Source of the DNA: Aggregicoccus sp. 17bor-14
GTDB lineage: Bacteria; Myxococcota; Myxococcia; Myxococcales; Myxococcaceae
DNA length: 64,000 bases
Assembly: GCF_009659535.1 (NCBI RefSeq)
Contig: NZ_VJZZ01000021.1
Coordinates: forward strand, 33,191-97,190
Direction: 5' to 3'
A program made the translations under genes and the position numbers. Of the stretch, positions 24,175 through 36,320 are shown one piece after another. The notes under the pieces are model-generated. The model was given only the letters and a program-made list of their open reading frames with translations, was not told the origin of the DNA and did no database searches. Each line of letters begins with the position of its first letter. Positions within the stretch are counted from its first letter, which is position 1.

Positions 24175-25251
24175 TCAGCGCAAGCGGCGGCAGGCGGAGC
24201 TCTTCGCGGCGAGGTAGACGGGGCTGCCCACCTGCAGTCGCAACTCCGCAATCGCCGCGCGCGTGAGGCGCACCGCGAGCCCCACGCCTGCGCAGCGCAC
24301 GGTGGCCACCGCGCCGTCCACGCCCACGGGCTCCAGCGCGGTGATGGCGCCCGCGAAGACGTTGCGCGCGGAGACGCCCTCGAGCGGATGCACCGAGAGC
24401 AGCAGGTCCTCGGCGAGCAGCGCATAGACGGCGCGCGCGCCAGCCTGCAGCTCGGGCGCGTCCGGCACCCAGAGGCGCAGCGCCTCCGTCACCCGCAGGC
24501 GCAGGCCGCCCTCCTCGGGACGCTCGAGCACGCCCTCCAGCACGTTCTCCTCGCCCTCGGCGCCGAGCACCGCACGCGCGGGCGCTCCCAGCACCTCGCT
24601 CGCGCTGCCCGCCGCCTGCACCCGCCCGCGCTCGAGCACCAGCGCCTCCTCGGCGAGCGCGCGCGCCTCGCCCAGCTGGTGCGTCACGTACACCAGCGGC
24701 ACGCGCGCCTCGTCGCGCACGCGCAGCAGGAAGGGCAGCACGCGCTCCTTCAGCTCCACGTCGAGCGCTGCGAGCGGCTCATCCAGCAACAGCAGCGCCG
24801 GGTCCGTCGCCAGCGCGCGCGCGAGTGCCACCCGCTGCCGCTCCCCGCCGCTCAGCCCCTGCACGCTGCGCCCCAGCAGCGGCACCAGCCCGAGCAGCTC
24901 CAGCGCCTCGTCCACGCGTCCGCCGCGCTGCCCCTTGCGCACGCCGAAGCGCACGTTGCCCTCCACGCCCAGGTGGGGAAAGAGCAGCGCGTCCTGCGGC
25001 ACGTAGCCCATGCGCCGCTTCTCGGGCGCGACCTCCAGGCCCTGCGCGCTGTCCAGCAGCGCGCGGCCCTCCACCGCCACGCGCCCTCTCGCCCCGTGCC
25101 GCAGCCCCGCGAGCACCTCCAGCAGGCTCGTCTTGCCCGAGCCCGAGCGCCCCAGCACCGCGAGGCTGCGCGAGCCGAAGCGCGCCTGCACCTCGAGCGC
25201 GAAGGCAGCGAGCGGCAGCCGCACGTCCAGCTCCAGCAGCGGGGCGCTCAC
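24175..25251 (-). CDS. modC: Molybdate ABC transporter ATP-binding protein
   Basis: A 358-residue ABC ATPase that drives molybdate uptake at the inner membrane. Walker A is GRSGSGKTS near residue 33, the Q-loop is VPQDALLFPHL, the signature LSGGERQRVALARAL, Walker B LLLLDEPLAALD and the switch His in VTHQ. The C-terminal third (about 285-350) is a MOP/TOBE domain (SARNVFAGAITALEPVG and VRLTRAAIAELRL), which marks ModC. The GTG at 25251 overlaps the modB stop, so it is coupled. Last gene of modABC. Confidence 0.93.
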   Translation of the reverse strand: MSAPLLELDVRLPLAAFALEVQARFGSRSLAVLGRSGSGKTSLLEVLAGLRHGARGRVAVEGRALLDSAQGLEVAPEKRRMGYVPQDALLFPHLGVEGNVRFGVRKGQRGGRVDEALELLGLVPLLGRSVQGLSGGERQRVALARALATDPALLLLDEPLAALDVELKERVLPFLLRVRDEARVPLVYVTHQLGEARALAEEALVLERGRVQAAGSASEVLGAPARAVLGAEGEENVLEGVLERPEEGGLRLRVTEALRLWVPDAPELQAGARAVYALLAEDLLLSVHPLEGVSARNVFAGAITALEPVGVDGAVATVRCAGVGLAVRLTRAAIAELRLQVGSPVYLAAKSSACRRLR

Positions 25252-25934
25252 GCGCGCACCTGCCGCTCGCGCCGGCGCACCAGCAGCTCCGTCGCGTACA
25301 CCGCCGCGAAGGCGAGCAGCGTGGCCACCGCCGTGAGGCGCAGCGCCTCGGCGTCCTCGCCCAGCTGCGCGTGCTGGAAGATGGCGAGCGAGAGCGTCTG
25401 GGTGAGGCCCGGGATGTTGCCCGCCACCAGCACCGTGGCGCCGAACTCGCCCAGCGCGCGGCTGAAGGCCAGCAGCGCCCCGGTGAGCACCCCGCGCCAC
25501 GCGAGCGGCAGGCTCACCCGCCAGAAGGCCTGCAGGGGCGAGAGTCCCAGCGTGCGCGCCACCGCGACGAGCCGCGGGTCCACCTCCTCGAAGCCGCTGC
25601 GCGCCGAGCGCACGAAGAGGGGCAGCGCCATCACGCTGCTCGCGAGCACCACCGCGCGCGGGGTGAAGAGCAGCTCCACGCCGGCCGCATCGAGCAGGCG
25701 CCCCAGCGGGCTCTGGCGCGCGAACAGCTCCAGCAAGAGCAGGCCCACCGCCGTGGGCGGCAGCACGAGCGGCAGGGAGAGCACGGTCTCCACCAGCGCG
25801 CGCCCGCGGCCCCGCCAGCGCGCGAGCGCGTAGCCTGCGCCCACGGCGAGGGGCAGCAGCAGCAGCGTCGCGAGCAGCGCCACGCCCAGCGAGAAGCCGA
25901 CGAGCCGCAGCGTGTCGCTCAGCGCGTCACTCAA
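25248..25934 (-). CDS. modB: Molybdate ABC transporter permease
   Basis: A 228-residue inner-membrane permease with about five or six helices. LSLPLVLPPTAVGLLLLELF and the EAA-type loop ARTLGLSPLQAFWRVSLPLAWRGVLTG, then FSRALGEFGATVLVAGNIPG, are typical of ModB. The start is the TTG at 25934, which overlaps the modA stop (TTGA) and gives MSDALSDTLRLVGFSL; the upstream frame has no better initiator. It sits between modA and modC. Confidence 0.92.
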   Translation of the reverse strand: MSDALSDTLRLVGFSLGVALLATLLLLPLAVGAGYALARWRGRGRALVETVLSLPLVLPPTAVGLLLLELFARQSPLGRLLDAAGVELLFTPRAVVLASSVMALPLFVRSARSGFEEVDPRLVAVARTLGLSPLQAFWRVSLPLAWRGVLTGALLAFSRALGEFGATVLVAGNIPGLTQTLSLAIFQHAQLGEDAEALRLTAVATLLAFAAVYATELLVRRRERQVRA

Positions 25935-26701
25935 GGGTGGGCCGCGCTCCCGAAGCCGTGGCGCAGGAAGACGGCGCGCGCCGCGGGGCTCTGCAGGAAG
26001 CGCACGAAGGCCTCGCCGCCCGCCGGCGCGTGGCCTCCCGTGAGCGCGGCCGCGGGGTAGACGATGCGCGGAGACTCGGAGGTGGGCACCTCGAAGGCCA
26101 CCCGCACGCGCTTCGAGTGCGCCGCGTCCGTGGCGTACACCACGGCGGCCGCCACCCGCCCGGTCTCCACCGCCGCGAGCGCCGCGCGCACGTCCACCGT
26201 GGGCACCACGCGCGCCGCGAGCTGCGCCCACAGCCCGCGCCCCTGCAGCCAGTTGCGCGCGTACACGCCCGCGGGCACGGCCTGCGGATCCGCGAGCGCG
26301 AGCCGCGGCAGCTTCAGCAGCCCCGCCGCATCGCGCGGTGCCTCCTGCGCGCCCGAGGGCACCACCACCACCAGCCGGTTGCTCAGCAGCGGCACGCGCG
26401 TGCGCGTCACCAGCCGGCCACTGGACGCCGCGCGCTCCAGCTGCGCCTCGTCCGCCGAGAGGAAGGCGTCCGCCGGCGCGCCCGCGGCCACCTGGCGCGC
26501 GAGGTCGCTCGAGGCGCCGAAGGCGAAGCGCACCGTGCGCCCCGTCTCGTGCTCGAAGGCGCGCCCCAGCTCCTGCAGTGCGTCCGCAGTGCTCGCCGCG
26601 GCGAACACCAGCACCGGCGACTGCTCCGCGTCCTCCGAGGCCGGCCGCGCCCCGAAGGCGGCGAGCAGCGGCAGCAGCGGGAGCAGCAGGAGCGGGCGCA
26701 T
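25931..26701 (-). CDS. modA: Molybdate-binding periplasmic protein
   Basis: A 256-residue solute-binding protein with a signal peptide (LLLLPLLPLLAAFGARPA). The mature N-terminus VLVFAAASTADALQELGRAFE is the ModA start motif, and FGASSDLARQVAAGAPADAFLSAD holds the oxyanion-binding Ser residues. AVVYATDAAHS and PRIVYPAAAL lie in the second lobe. It should deliver molybdate or tungstate to ModBC. No ModE-type regulator or molybdate riboswitch was seen upstream. First gene of the operon. Confidence 0.93.
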   Translation of the reverse strand: MRPLLLLPLLPLLAAFGARPASEDAEQSPVLVFAAASTADALQELGRAFEHETGRTVRFAFGASSDLARQVAAGAPADAFLSADEAQLERAASSGRLVTRTRVPLLSNRLVVVVPSGAQEAPRDAAGLLKLPRLALADPQAVPAGVYARNWLQGRGLWAQLAARVVPTVDVRAALAAVETGRVAAAVVYATDAAHSKRVRVAFEVPTSESPRIVYPAAALTGGHAPAGGEAFVRFLQSPAARAVFLRHGFGSAAHP

Positions 26702-26858
26702 GGCGGCGCCAGTGTGCCCTTCCCGCTCCGCGCTGTCGCGCGTGGCAAGCGCCGCCGCGAGGGCGCGCTCAGCTCGCGCAAGCGCCCGCCGCGGCTCGAC
26801 TTTCCGGAGGTGGGCTGGGCACCCACCCCCCGGACGGGCTATTCATGGGTGAACACCC

Positions 26859-27524
26859 GTGCCCACCCGCTCCCCGACCTCTGACGCCGCTGGCCCCCAC
26901 ACCGCCGTGGGCCAGTGGGTGGACCGCCTCCTCCAGGGCTTCGAGAACCGGCGCTCCGCGCTGCCCGCCCTGCTGGACGAGGAGGGCGTGCGCCGCTTCT
27001 ACCTCCAGCACCTGGAGGCGGAGCTGCCGGCGCTGCGCGAGGCGGCGCGCCAGAGCGGCGAGGCGCTGGCGCCCGCGGCCGCGCAGCGCTTCGTGGACGA
27101 GGCCGAGGGGCTGGTGCGCGGCGTGGTGCTGCCCGCCTACGTGCGGCTCGCGGCGCGCTACACGGCGCGCGAGCGCAACGACTTCTACCGCGCCCCGGAG
27201 CGCTTCCACGCGCTCGAGCGGGTGGGGCTCGCGCTCGCCGGGATGCTCGCGGGCCTCTTCGTCGTCTGGGCGCCCTTCATCCCGCTCTGGAGCAAGGAGT
27301 GGGTGGCGCTCTTCGTGGTGGGCGGGCTGCTCTACCCGGAGCTGCGCCGCTGGGCAGCCACGCGCACCTACGAGCGCGAGGTGAACGCGCTGGTGCATGC
27401 CGCCGACCGCGAGGCCAGCCGGCTCGCGCTCGGGCACCTGCTCACGGCGCCCGAGCTGAGCGCAGCGCCCGAAGAGCTGCCTCTTCCGTCGATGTCCCCG
27501 CGTCACCCGAACAGGAGCACCTAA
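26859..27524 (+). CDS. Membrane protein of unknown function upstream of two SPFH genes
   Basis: A 221-residue protein. The first about 120 residues are helical and charged (LPALLDEEGVRRFYLQHLEAEL), followed by two adjoining membrane spans (VGLALAGMLAGLFVVWAPFIPL and WVALFVVGGLLYPEL) and a cytoplasmic-looking tail. No family was recognised. It lies six bases before the first SPFH gene on the same strand, so a shared role in membrane organisation is likely. The start is a GTG at 26859. Confidence 0.7.
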   Translation: MPTRSPTSDAAGPHTAVGQWVDRLLQGFENRRSALPALLDEEGVRRFYLQHLEAELPALREAARQSGEALAPAAAQRFVDEAEGLVRGVVLPAYVRLAARYTARERNDFYRAPERFHALERVGLALAGMLAGLFVVWAPFIPLWSKEWVALFVVGGLLYPELRRWAATRTYEREVNALVHAADREASRLALGHLLTAPELSAAPEELPLPSMSPRHPNRST

Positions 27525-27529
27525 GCGCC

Positions 27530-28690
27530 ATGGTCCAGGTTCCCGGTCGTCGCCTCGCACTCGCCCAGCTGAGGCAGGGTGCACGGCGCCTGCTCGTCGT
27601 CTCGCTCGGCACGCTGGTGGGGCTCGCCGTGCTCTACGGCTCCTGCACCGCGCGCGTGCAGCCCAGCGAGCTGGGAGTGATGCAGCGCCGCTACGCCTCG
27701 AGCGCGAACATCGAGGACCGGGTGTACGGCCCGGGCCTCTACTTCGTGGGCCCCGGCATGGCGCTGCACCGCTTCCCGCGCACCGTGCACATCCTCGAGG
27801 CGAGCAACGACCGCCTCGAGAGCCGCGCCAAGGCGGGCGGCAGCGACCGGCTGCGCAAGGTGGACGACTACTTCCTGCGCCGCACCGAGCTGCTCGGCGA
27901 CGACACCCACCGCACGGTGGATGCGCTCACGGTGCAGACCTCGGACGGCTACGCGGTGAGCGCGGACGTGACGCTGCTCTACAGCATCCAGAACCCGGTG
28001 CAGGTGGCGCGCGAGTTCGGGCTGGGGCAGGGCTACGTGGACAGCTTCGTCGTGAACACCTTCCGCAACGGCGTGCTCAGCACGCTGGGCAAGCTCAACG
28101 CGGAGAGCTTCTTCCACGAGGAGGACCGCATCCGCACGCTGGGCGAGGCGGAGCAGCTGCTGCGCGAGCGCTTCGCCGCGCGCGGCTTCCACGTGGAGCG
28201 CCTGCTCTTGGGCGGCTACAGCTACGCGCCCAACTACGAGAAGAGCCTGCACGACAAGAAGGTGGCCGTGCAGCTCACGGTGAAGAACCGCAAGGAGGGC
28301 CTGGTCAACGAGGAGCGCGCGAAGCTGCAGCAGCTCTCCTCCAAGGGCAGCGCGGACATCACCATCGCGGAGAGCCAGGTGTCCGCGGAGATCTCCAAGG
28401 TGCTGAGCGAGGCGGAGCTGAACGCGGCCGAGACGCGCGCGAAGGCGGACCGCGAGTTCGGCCTCGCGCAGGCGGAGGCCAAGCGGCTCAAGGTGGATGC
28501 GCTGAACGCCGCGGGTGGCCGCTACGTGGTGGCGCTGGAGACCGCGAAGATGTTCGACGCCGTGAGCCAGGGCGTGATGACGCCCGAGCAGTACATCACC
28601 TTCGTGCGCCAGAGCTGGCAGCTGGTGGGGCTCTCGCCCGGGGCGCCCATGTCCGTGCAGCCCGCCGCCGTGACGGGAGGTGCCAAGTGA
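27530..28690 (+). CDS. SPFH/band 7 (prohibitin-like) membrane protein
   Basis: A protein of 386 residues with one N-terminal hydrophobic segment (LLVVSLGTLVGLAVLYGSC). An SPFH domain follows at about 45-240: VQPSELGVMQRRY, VYGPGLYFVGP, VQTSDGYAVSADVTLLYSI and VDSFVVNTFRNGVLSTLG. A long helical, Glu/Ala-rich region (about 250-340) should form the coiled coil on which these proteins oligomerise. Such proteins build membrane microdomains or regulate proteases. Its stop overlaps the next start (GTGA). Confidence 0.88.
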   Translation: MVQVPGRRLALAQLRQGARRLLVVSLGTLVGLAVLYGSCTARVQPSELGVMQRRYASSANIEDRVYGPGLYFVGPGMALHRFPRTVHILEASNDRLESRAKAGGSDRLRKVDDYFLRRTELLGDDTHRTVDALTVQTSDGYAVSADVTLLYSIQNPVQVAREFGLGQGYVDSFVVNTFRNGVLSTLGKLNAESFFHEEDRIRTLGEAEQLLRERFAARGFHVERLLLGGYSYAPNYEKSLHDKKVAVQLTVKNRKEGLVNEERAKLQQLSSKGSADITIAESQVSAEISKVLSEAELNAAETRAKADREFGLAQAEAKRLKVDALNAAGGRYVVALETAKMFDAVSQGVMTPEQYITFVRQSWQLVGLSPGAPMSVQPAAVTGGAK

Positions 28691-29721
28691 AGCGCGTACT
28701 CGTGAGCTGCGTGCTCGCGCTGGCCCTGTGCGGCTGTGAGTCCACCAGCAGCACCGAGGTGGGCGTGCGCACGAACATGCTCGGACTGATGGAGAAGCGC
28801 GGCGAGCAGCAGATCTACCCCGCGGGCGGCACGTACCTGGTGATGCCGCTGCTCAACAGCTGGGACGTGCTGCCCTTGAGCCAGCAGAACCTCCTGATGA
28901 ACGCGAACACGGACGAGGGCGACCGCCCCGTGCCGGACGACATCACCTTCAAGACGAAGGACGGCAACAACGTCCACATCGACGTGAACGTGATGTGGCG
29001 CGTGAACCCGCAGAAGGCCGGAGAGGTGGTGACGCGGGTGGGGCGCTCGGCGGAGGAGATCAAGGAGCGCGTGGTGCGCCCCATGGCCCGCAGCGCCATC
29101 CGGGACGCCTTCAACACCATCACCAGCGAGGAGTACTACCAGGTGGCGATGAAGAACCAGGTGGCGCAGAAGGCGCGCGACCTGCTCGCCAAGGAGCTGG
29201 AGGGTTACGGCCTGGTGGTGGACAGCCTGCAGGTGCAGCAGCACCGCTTCGACCCGGAGTACCAGGAGGCGATCAACGCCCAGAAGCAGGCGGAAGCGGA
29301 CGTGCAGACGCTGCTCGAGCAGCAGAAGAACATCGTGGTGCAGAAGGCGAGCGAGCTGGAGGCGAAGCGCGCCGAGTGGAACCGGCGGCTGGAGGAGGCG
29401 CGCGGGCGCGCAGGCTCCATCCGCAACGAGGCGGACGGCTACTTCCAGACGCAGAGCAACGCGGCGAAGGCGCTGCTCGCGCGCGCTCGCGCGGAGTCGG
29501 ATGCGACGCGCAAGGAGGCGGAGGCGCTCAATCGCCTCGGCGGCGACGCGTACGTGAAGATGCAGCTCGCGAAGCAGTTCGCGGGCAAGCGCATCCTGCT
29601 GGTGCCGGCGACGAACGTGTCCACGGTGAACGTGAACGACCTGGTGGGCTCGATGCTGGGTCAGCAGCAGTCGAAGGCCGCCCCCTCCGTCGCCCCCTCG
29701 GCCAACGCCGACGGCGAGTAA
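28687..29721 (+). CDS. SPFH/band 7 domain lipoprotein
   Basis: A 344-residue SPFH protein anchored as a lipoprotein: VLALALCGCES puts the lipidated Cys at 17. The SPFH core (about 20-210) has IYPAGGTYLVMP, ITFKTKDGNNVHIDVNVMWRVNP, IRDAFNTITSEEYYQVAMK and LEGYGLVVDSLQVQQHRFDPEYQ. A helical Glu/Arg/Ala-rich tail (about 215-300) suggests coiled-coil oligomers. Lipid anchoring would place this SPFH ring outside the cytoplasm, unlike most prohibitin-like proteins. The GTG start overlaps the stop of the preceding SPFH gene, so the pair is made together. Confidence 0.88.
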   Translation: MKRVLVSCVLALALCGCESTSSTEVGVRTNMLGLMEKRGEQQIYPAGGTYLVMPLLNSWDVLPLSQQNLLMNANTDEGDRPVPDDITFKTKDGNNVHIDVNVMWRVNPQKAGEVVTRVGRSAEEIKERVVRPMARSAIRDAFNTITSEEYYQVAMKNQVAQKARDLLAKELEGYGLVVDSLQVQQHRFDPEYQEAINAQKQAEADVQTLLEQQKNIVVQKASELEAKRAEWNRRLEEARGRAGSIRNEADGYFQTQSNAAKALLARARAESDATRKEAEALNRLGGDAYVKMQLAKQFAGKRILLVPATNVSTVNVNDLVGSMLGQQQSKAAPSVAPSANADGE

Positions 29722-29740
29722 CGAGCGAAGCCGCGTGAAG

Positions 29741-29777
29741 GTCCCCTCTCCCTCTGGGAGAGGGAAGGGGTGAGGGA
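29741..29777 (+). repeat. REP-like palindromic repeat, forward copy
   Basis: GTCCCCTCTCCCTCTGGGAG then AGGGAAGGGGTGAGGGA. It lies in the short gap between two convergent genes. Confidence 0.88.
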
Positions 29778-29791
29778 GGGGCGCGCCGCCG

Positions 29792-30403
29792 CTACCTCTC
29801 CGGGAGCGGCGCGAGCCACGGCGCGAAGCGCAGCCGCGCCGTCGCGCGCTCGTGGGCCCGCGGAAGGAACAGGTCCGCGCCGCCCTGGAAGGGCGAGAAC
29901 GCGCGGCCGCTGTGCAGCTCCACCCACATCACGCTGCCCACGTCCCCGGTGGCGCACGCGCGCAAGAGCGCATCCCACGCACCGGCGACCCAGAGCACGC
30001 GCGCGCCATAGAGCCACACCTGCGCGTCCTCGAAGGACTCCTCCAGCGCGGGCGAGCCCGTGAGCCGGGTGAGCCGCCGCAGCCCGTAGCCCGCGAGCGG
30101 ATTGCCGCTCTCGCCGAGCACCTCGTCCAGCGCTTCGAGTGACGCAGGCGCGAGCGTGAGCGCATCCGTGGTGCGCAGGGTGACGAGCGCGCACGCGGCG
30201 CCCGGCCCCAGCACGTGGTCCGCGAGGGCGTGGTAGCGCGAGCGCACCTCCTCCAGGTCGGCCCAGTGGCGCACGTTGAACAGCGTGTACGCGCGCAGCC
30301 AGGTCTGCTCCGCCGCGCGCCGCAGCACGTGGGGCACGGGCGGGACGCCGGGATACCAGCGCTCCCAGCGGGCGAGGAAGTCCTCCAGCTCCGGAGCGCT
30401 CAT
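29792..30403 (-). CDS. Hypothetical protein, third gene of the amidohydrolase operon
   Basis: A soluble protein of 203 residues, rich in Trp, Leu and Arg, beginning MSAPELEDFLARWERWYPG. Other visible segments are TLFNVRHWADLEEVRSRYHAL, EESFEDAQVWLYGARVLWVAG, VMWVELHSGRAFSPFQGGADLFLP and RLRFAPWLAPLPER. No family was recognised. Its start overlaps the stop of the GNAT gene by four bases, so it is translated with it. Confidence 0.75.
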   Translation of the reverse strand: MSAPELEDFLARWERWYPGVPPVPHVLRRAAEQTWLRAYTLFNVRHWADLEEVRSRYHALADHVLGPGAACALVTLRTTDALTLAPASLEALDEVLGESGNPLAGYGLRRLTRLTGSPALEESFEDAQVWLYGARVLWVAGAWDALLRACATGDVGSVMWVELHSGRAFSPFQGGADLFLPRAHERATARLRFAPWLAPLPER

Positions 30404-30865
30404 CCCGCCCGCAGCGGCTTCTGCAGCACGAGGAAGGTGGGCTCGTCGTAGCCCGCGTGCGTGCCGTGCGCGTGGAACACGTAGCCGCGCCGCGCGTAGT
30501 ACCGCTGCTGCTCCGTCAGCGCGAGCCGCACGCTGAGCCGCACCGCGCCCAGTCCCTCGGCGCCCGCCTCCACCGCATCCATCAGTGCAGCACCAACGCC
30601 CGCGCCGCGGAACGCCGGCAGCACCGCGAGCCGGTCCAGGTACACGTGGTCCTCCTTCGGGTGGAAGAACACGCAGCCCACGGGCGCTCCCTGAACGTCG
30701 GCAATCAGCGCCCCGCCGCCCGCCAGCTCGCGCAGCACGGCCTCGGCCGTCTTGCCGTGCGCGCTGGAGGGCGGGTCCAGCCTCCCCCGGAACTCCTCGA
30801 AGGCCTCGCGCAGGAGCCGCGCGAGCGCGGGCGCATCCGCGGCGCCCGCCTCGCGCAGCCGCACG

Positions 30866-30873
<8 letters not shown>
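30400..30873 (-). CDS. GNAT family N-acetyltransferase
   Basis: A 157-residue acetyltransferase. LAVLPAFRGAGVGAALMDAVE is motif A, which binds acetyl-CoA pyrophosphate; VRLSVRLALTEQQRYYARRGYVFH is motif B with the usual Y-Y-x-x-x-G-F/Y end. The acceptor is unknown. Its start overlaps the tail of the large amidohydrolase gene by eight bases and its stop overlaps the next gene by four, giving a tight three-gene operon. Confidence 0.88.
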
Positions 30874-34297
<3,424 letters not shown>

Positions 34298-34471
34298 GGA
34301 GGAGTCCTCGGCGGGAGCGTGAAGGCGCGGGGCGCAGCGTACCCGGGTCGCAGCGGGGCAGGGTGGACGAGCAAAGGAACCCGTCCTCCCGTGGGCGCAA
34401 TCCCGCGCTTGAGTGCGGCGCCGAGTTGCGGCAATCCACGCCTCGACACTTCCGCCGCGAGGACTCCCGTC

Positions 34472-34864
34472 ATGCAGCCCGCACACCGCTTCTTCGGCCA
34501 CTGGCAGCTCGACCCCGAGCGCTCCACGTACCAGTACGGAGAGGTGCCGCAGTCGCTGCTGATGACGCTGGAGGAGCGCGAGGGCGCGCTGCACATCCGC
34601 ATGGAGATCGTCGGCGCCCACGGCGCACCCATCACCATGGACGGGCTGTGGCCCTTCGGCGAGGGCGAGCGCAACGCCACCGAGGTGCTCGACGAGCGCA
34701 CGCTGGTGCACCGCCTGAAGCAGGACGGAGAGGTCACCTCCACCATCCGCCGCGAGCTCTGGCAGGACGGCCTCACCATGACCGTGCGCCACGAGGGCAT
34801 CAGCGAGGGAGAGCCCTGGGTGAACATCTCCCTCTTCGTCCGCGTGGAGCGCGCGCTGGCATGA
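34472..34864 (+). CDS. Small beta-rich protein of unknown function (lipocalin-like)
   Basis: A 130-residue protein beginning RFFGHWQLDPERSTYQYGEVP. Alternating strand patterns (LHIRMEIVGAHG, RTLVHRLKQDG, VTSTIRRELWQDGLTMTVRHEG, WVNISLFVRV) suggest a small barrel that could bind a hydrophobic ligand, as in DUF1579/lipocalin-like proteins. It has no signal peptide. Its stop overlaps the start of the HAD gene (ATGA), so the two are translationally coupled. Function unknown. Confidence 0.75.
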   Translation: MQPAHRFFGHWQLDPERSTYQYGEVPQSLLMTLEEREGALHIRMEIVGAHGAPITMDGLWPFGEGERNATEVLDERTLVHRLKQDGEVTSTIRRELWQDGLTMTVRHEGISEGEPWVNISLFVRVERALA

Positions 34865-35508
34865 TCACCCACGTCGTCTTCGACTTCGACGGCACGCTCG
34901 CCGACTCGCGCGCGGTGGCCATCGGCCTCTACAACGCCGTCGCCGAGCGCAAGGGCTACGGCGCGCTCACGCCGGAGAACCTCGCGGAGCTCAGCGCGCT
35001 CTCCATCCTGGAGCGCTGCAAGCGCCTGGAGGTCCCCGTGTACCGCCTCCCCGCGCTGATGCTCGAGGTGAGCCGCGGGTACCGGGGCGCCATGGACCGC
35101 GTGGAGCTCCAGCCCGGCGTGCGCGAGCTGCTCGCCGCCCTGCGCGAGCGGGGCCTGCGCCTCGTCATCCTCTCGAGCAACGCCGAGGAGAACATCCGCG
35201 CCTTCCTGCGCCGCCAGGGCATGGAAGCGTGGGTGGACGCGGTGCTCTGCAGCAGCCGCATCTTCGGCAAGGCGCGGCTGCTGCGCAGCCTGATGAAGAG
35301 TGAGGGCCTCGCGCCCGAGCAGCTCGTCTACGTGGGCGACGAGCACCGCGACGTGGAGGCCTGCCGCGAGGTGGGCGTGCGCGTCATCGCCGTGCGCTGG
35401 GGCTTCGACGCCGAGTCGCGCCTGCGCGAGGCCTCGCCTGACCACCTGGCGAGCGAGCCCGCGGAGGTGGCGGAGTGCGTGGGACGCTGGTCGGAGGCGC
35501 ACAGGTAG
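34861..35508 (+). CDS. HAD superfamily phosphatase (phosphoglycolate-phosphatase-like)
   Basis: A 215-residue cytoplasmic phosphatase. VVFDFDGTLADS gives the nucleophile Asp8 and the acid/base Asp10, LVILSSNAEENI motif II, KARLLRSLMKSE the motif III Lys and LVYVGDEHRDVEACREVG motif IV. A helical cap follows motif I. The closest subgroup by pattern is phosphoglycolate phosphatase-like; the substrate is unproven. It is coupled to the small beta-rich protein upstream. Confidence 0.9.
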   Translation: MITHVVFDFDGTLADSRAVAIGLYNAVAERKGYGALTPENLAELSALSILERCKRLEVPVYRLPALMLEVSRGYRGAMDRVELQPGVRELLAALRERGLRLVILSSNAEENIRAFLRRQGMEAWVDAVLCSSRIFGKARLLRSLMKSEGLAPEQLVYVGDEHRDVEACREVGVRVIAVRWGFDAESRLREASPDHLASEPAEVAECVGRWSEAHR

Positions 35509-35517
35509 GAGCGCTCT

Positions 35518-35556
35518 TCCCTCACCCCGACCCTCTCCCAGGGGGAGAGGGAGGAC
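35518..35556 (-). repeat. REP-like palindromic repeat, reverse copy
   Basis: TCCCTCACCCCGACCCTCTC then CCAGGGGGAGAGGGAGGAC is the reverse complement of the consensus. It is ten bases after the HAD gene stop. Confidence 0.88.
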
Positions 35557-35585
35557 ACGGTGCATCCGCTTCGGAAAGTGCGAGA

Positions 35586-36320
35586 ATGGGCGGCGTGAGT
35601 GAGCCCATCCCCAGCTCCGTCGCCACCTTCCGCGCCGGCTACCGCGCGCGCATGGGCCGCTTCTACGTGGGCCCGGCCCACCTGGCCTTCACCAGCTTCG
35701 CCTCGCTGGGGGTCATCGCCTTCGCCCTCTCGCGCCTCTCCCACGTGCGGCCCCTGGAGTGGCTGCTCGTCCCCGTGACCTTCCTGGTCGCGAACGCGGC
35801 CGAGTACTTCGGCCACCGCGGCCCGATGCACCGCCCTGCGCGCGGGCTGCGCCTCATCTACCAGCGCCACACGCTCGAGCATCACCACTTCTTCACCCAC
35901 GAGGCGATGGCCTTCGAGTCGCGCCGCGACTTCAAGATGGTGCTGTTCCCGCCGGTGCTGCTGCTCTTCTTCCTCGGCGCGCTCGCGACGCCCATCGGGG
36001 CGCTCTTCTTCTGGTGGGTGAGCCCCAACGCGGGCTGGCTCTTCGTGGCCACCGCGATGGGCTACTTCCTCACCTACGAGTGGCTGCACTTCGGCTACCA
36101 CCTGCCCGAGTCCCACCCGCTCGCGCGCACGCCGCTGCTGCGCGCGCTGCGCCGCCACCACACGGTGCACCACGACCTGCGGCGCATGGGGCACCACAAC
36201 TTCAACATCTCCTTCCCCCTCTTCGACACGCTGATGGGGACCACCTGGAAGGCGCCGCTCAGTGCGGCCGCGCCTCCTCCTCCAGCGGCGCGTCCGGGGC
36301 GAGGCGCTGGGGCAGGGTGA
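35586..36320 (+). CDS. Sterol desaturase/fatty-acid hydroxylase superfamily membrane protein
   Basis: An integral membrane di-iron enzyme candidate of 244 residues. The histidine clusters are EYFGHRGPMH, YQRHTLEHHHFFTH, WLHFGYHLPESH and LRRHHTVHHDLRRMGHHNFN, the expected pattern for the FA_hydroxylase superfamily. Four to five membrane spans are visible. The product is unknown. The ATG at 35586 was used; a GTG at 35595 (VSEPIPSS) is possible. The last 20 residues (Ala/Pro/Gly-rich) are encoded over the tail of the convergent kinase gene and probably arose by loss of an earlier stop. Confidence 0.85.
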   Translation: MGGVSEPIPSSVATFRAGYRARMGRFYVGPAHLAFTSFASLGVIAFALSRLSHVRPLEWLLVPVTFLVANAAEYFGHRGPMHRPARGLRLIYQRHTLEHHHFFTHEAMAFESRRDFKMVLFPPVLLLFFLGALATPIGALFFWWVSPNAGWLFVATAMGYFLTYEWLHFGYHLPESHPLARTPLLRALRRHHTVHHDLRRMGHHNFNISFPLFDTLMGTTWKAPLSAAAPPPPAARPGRGAGAG

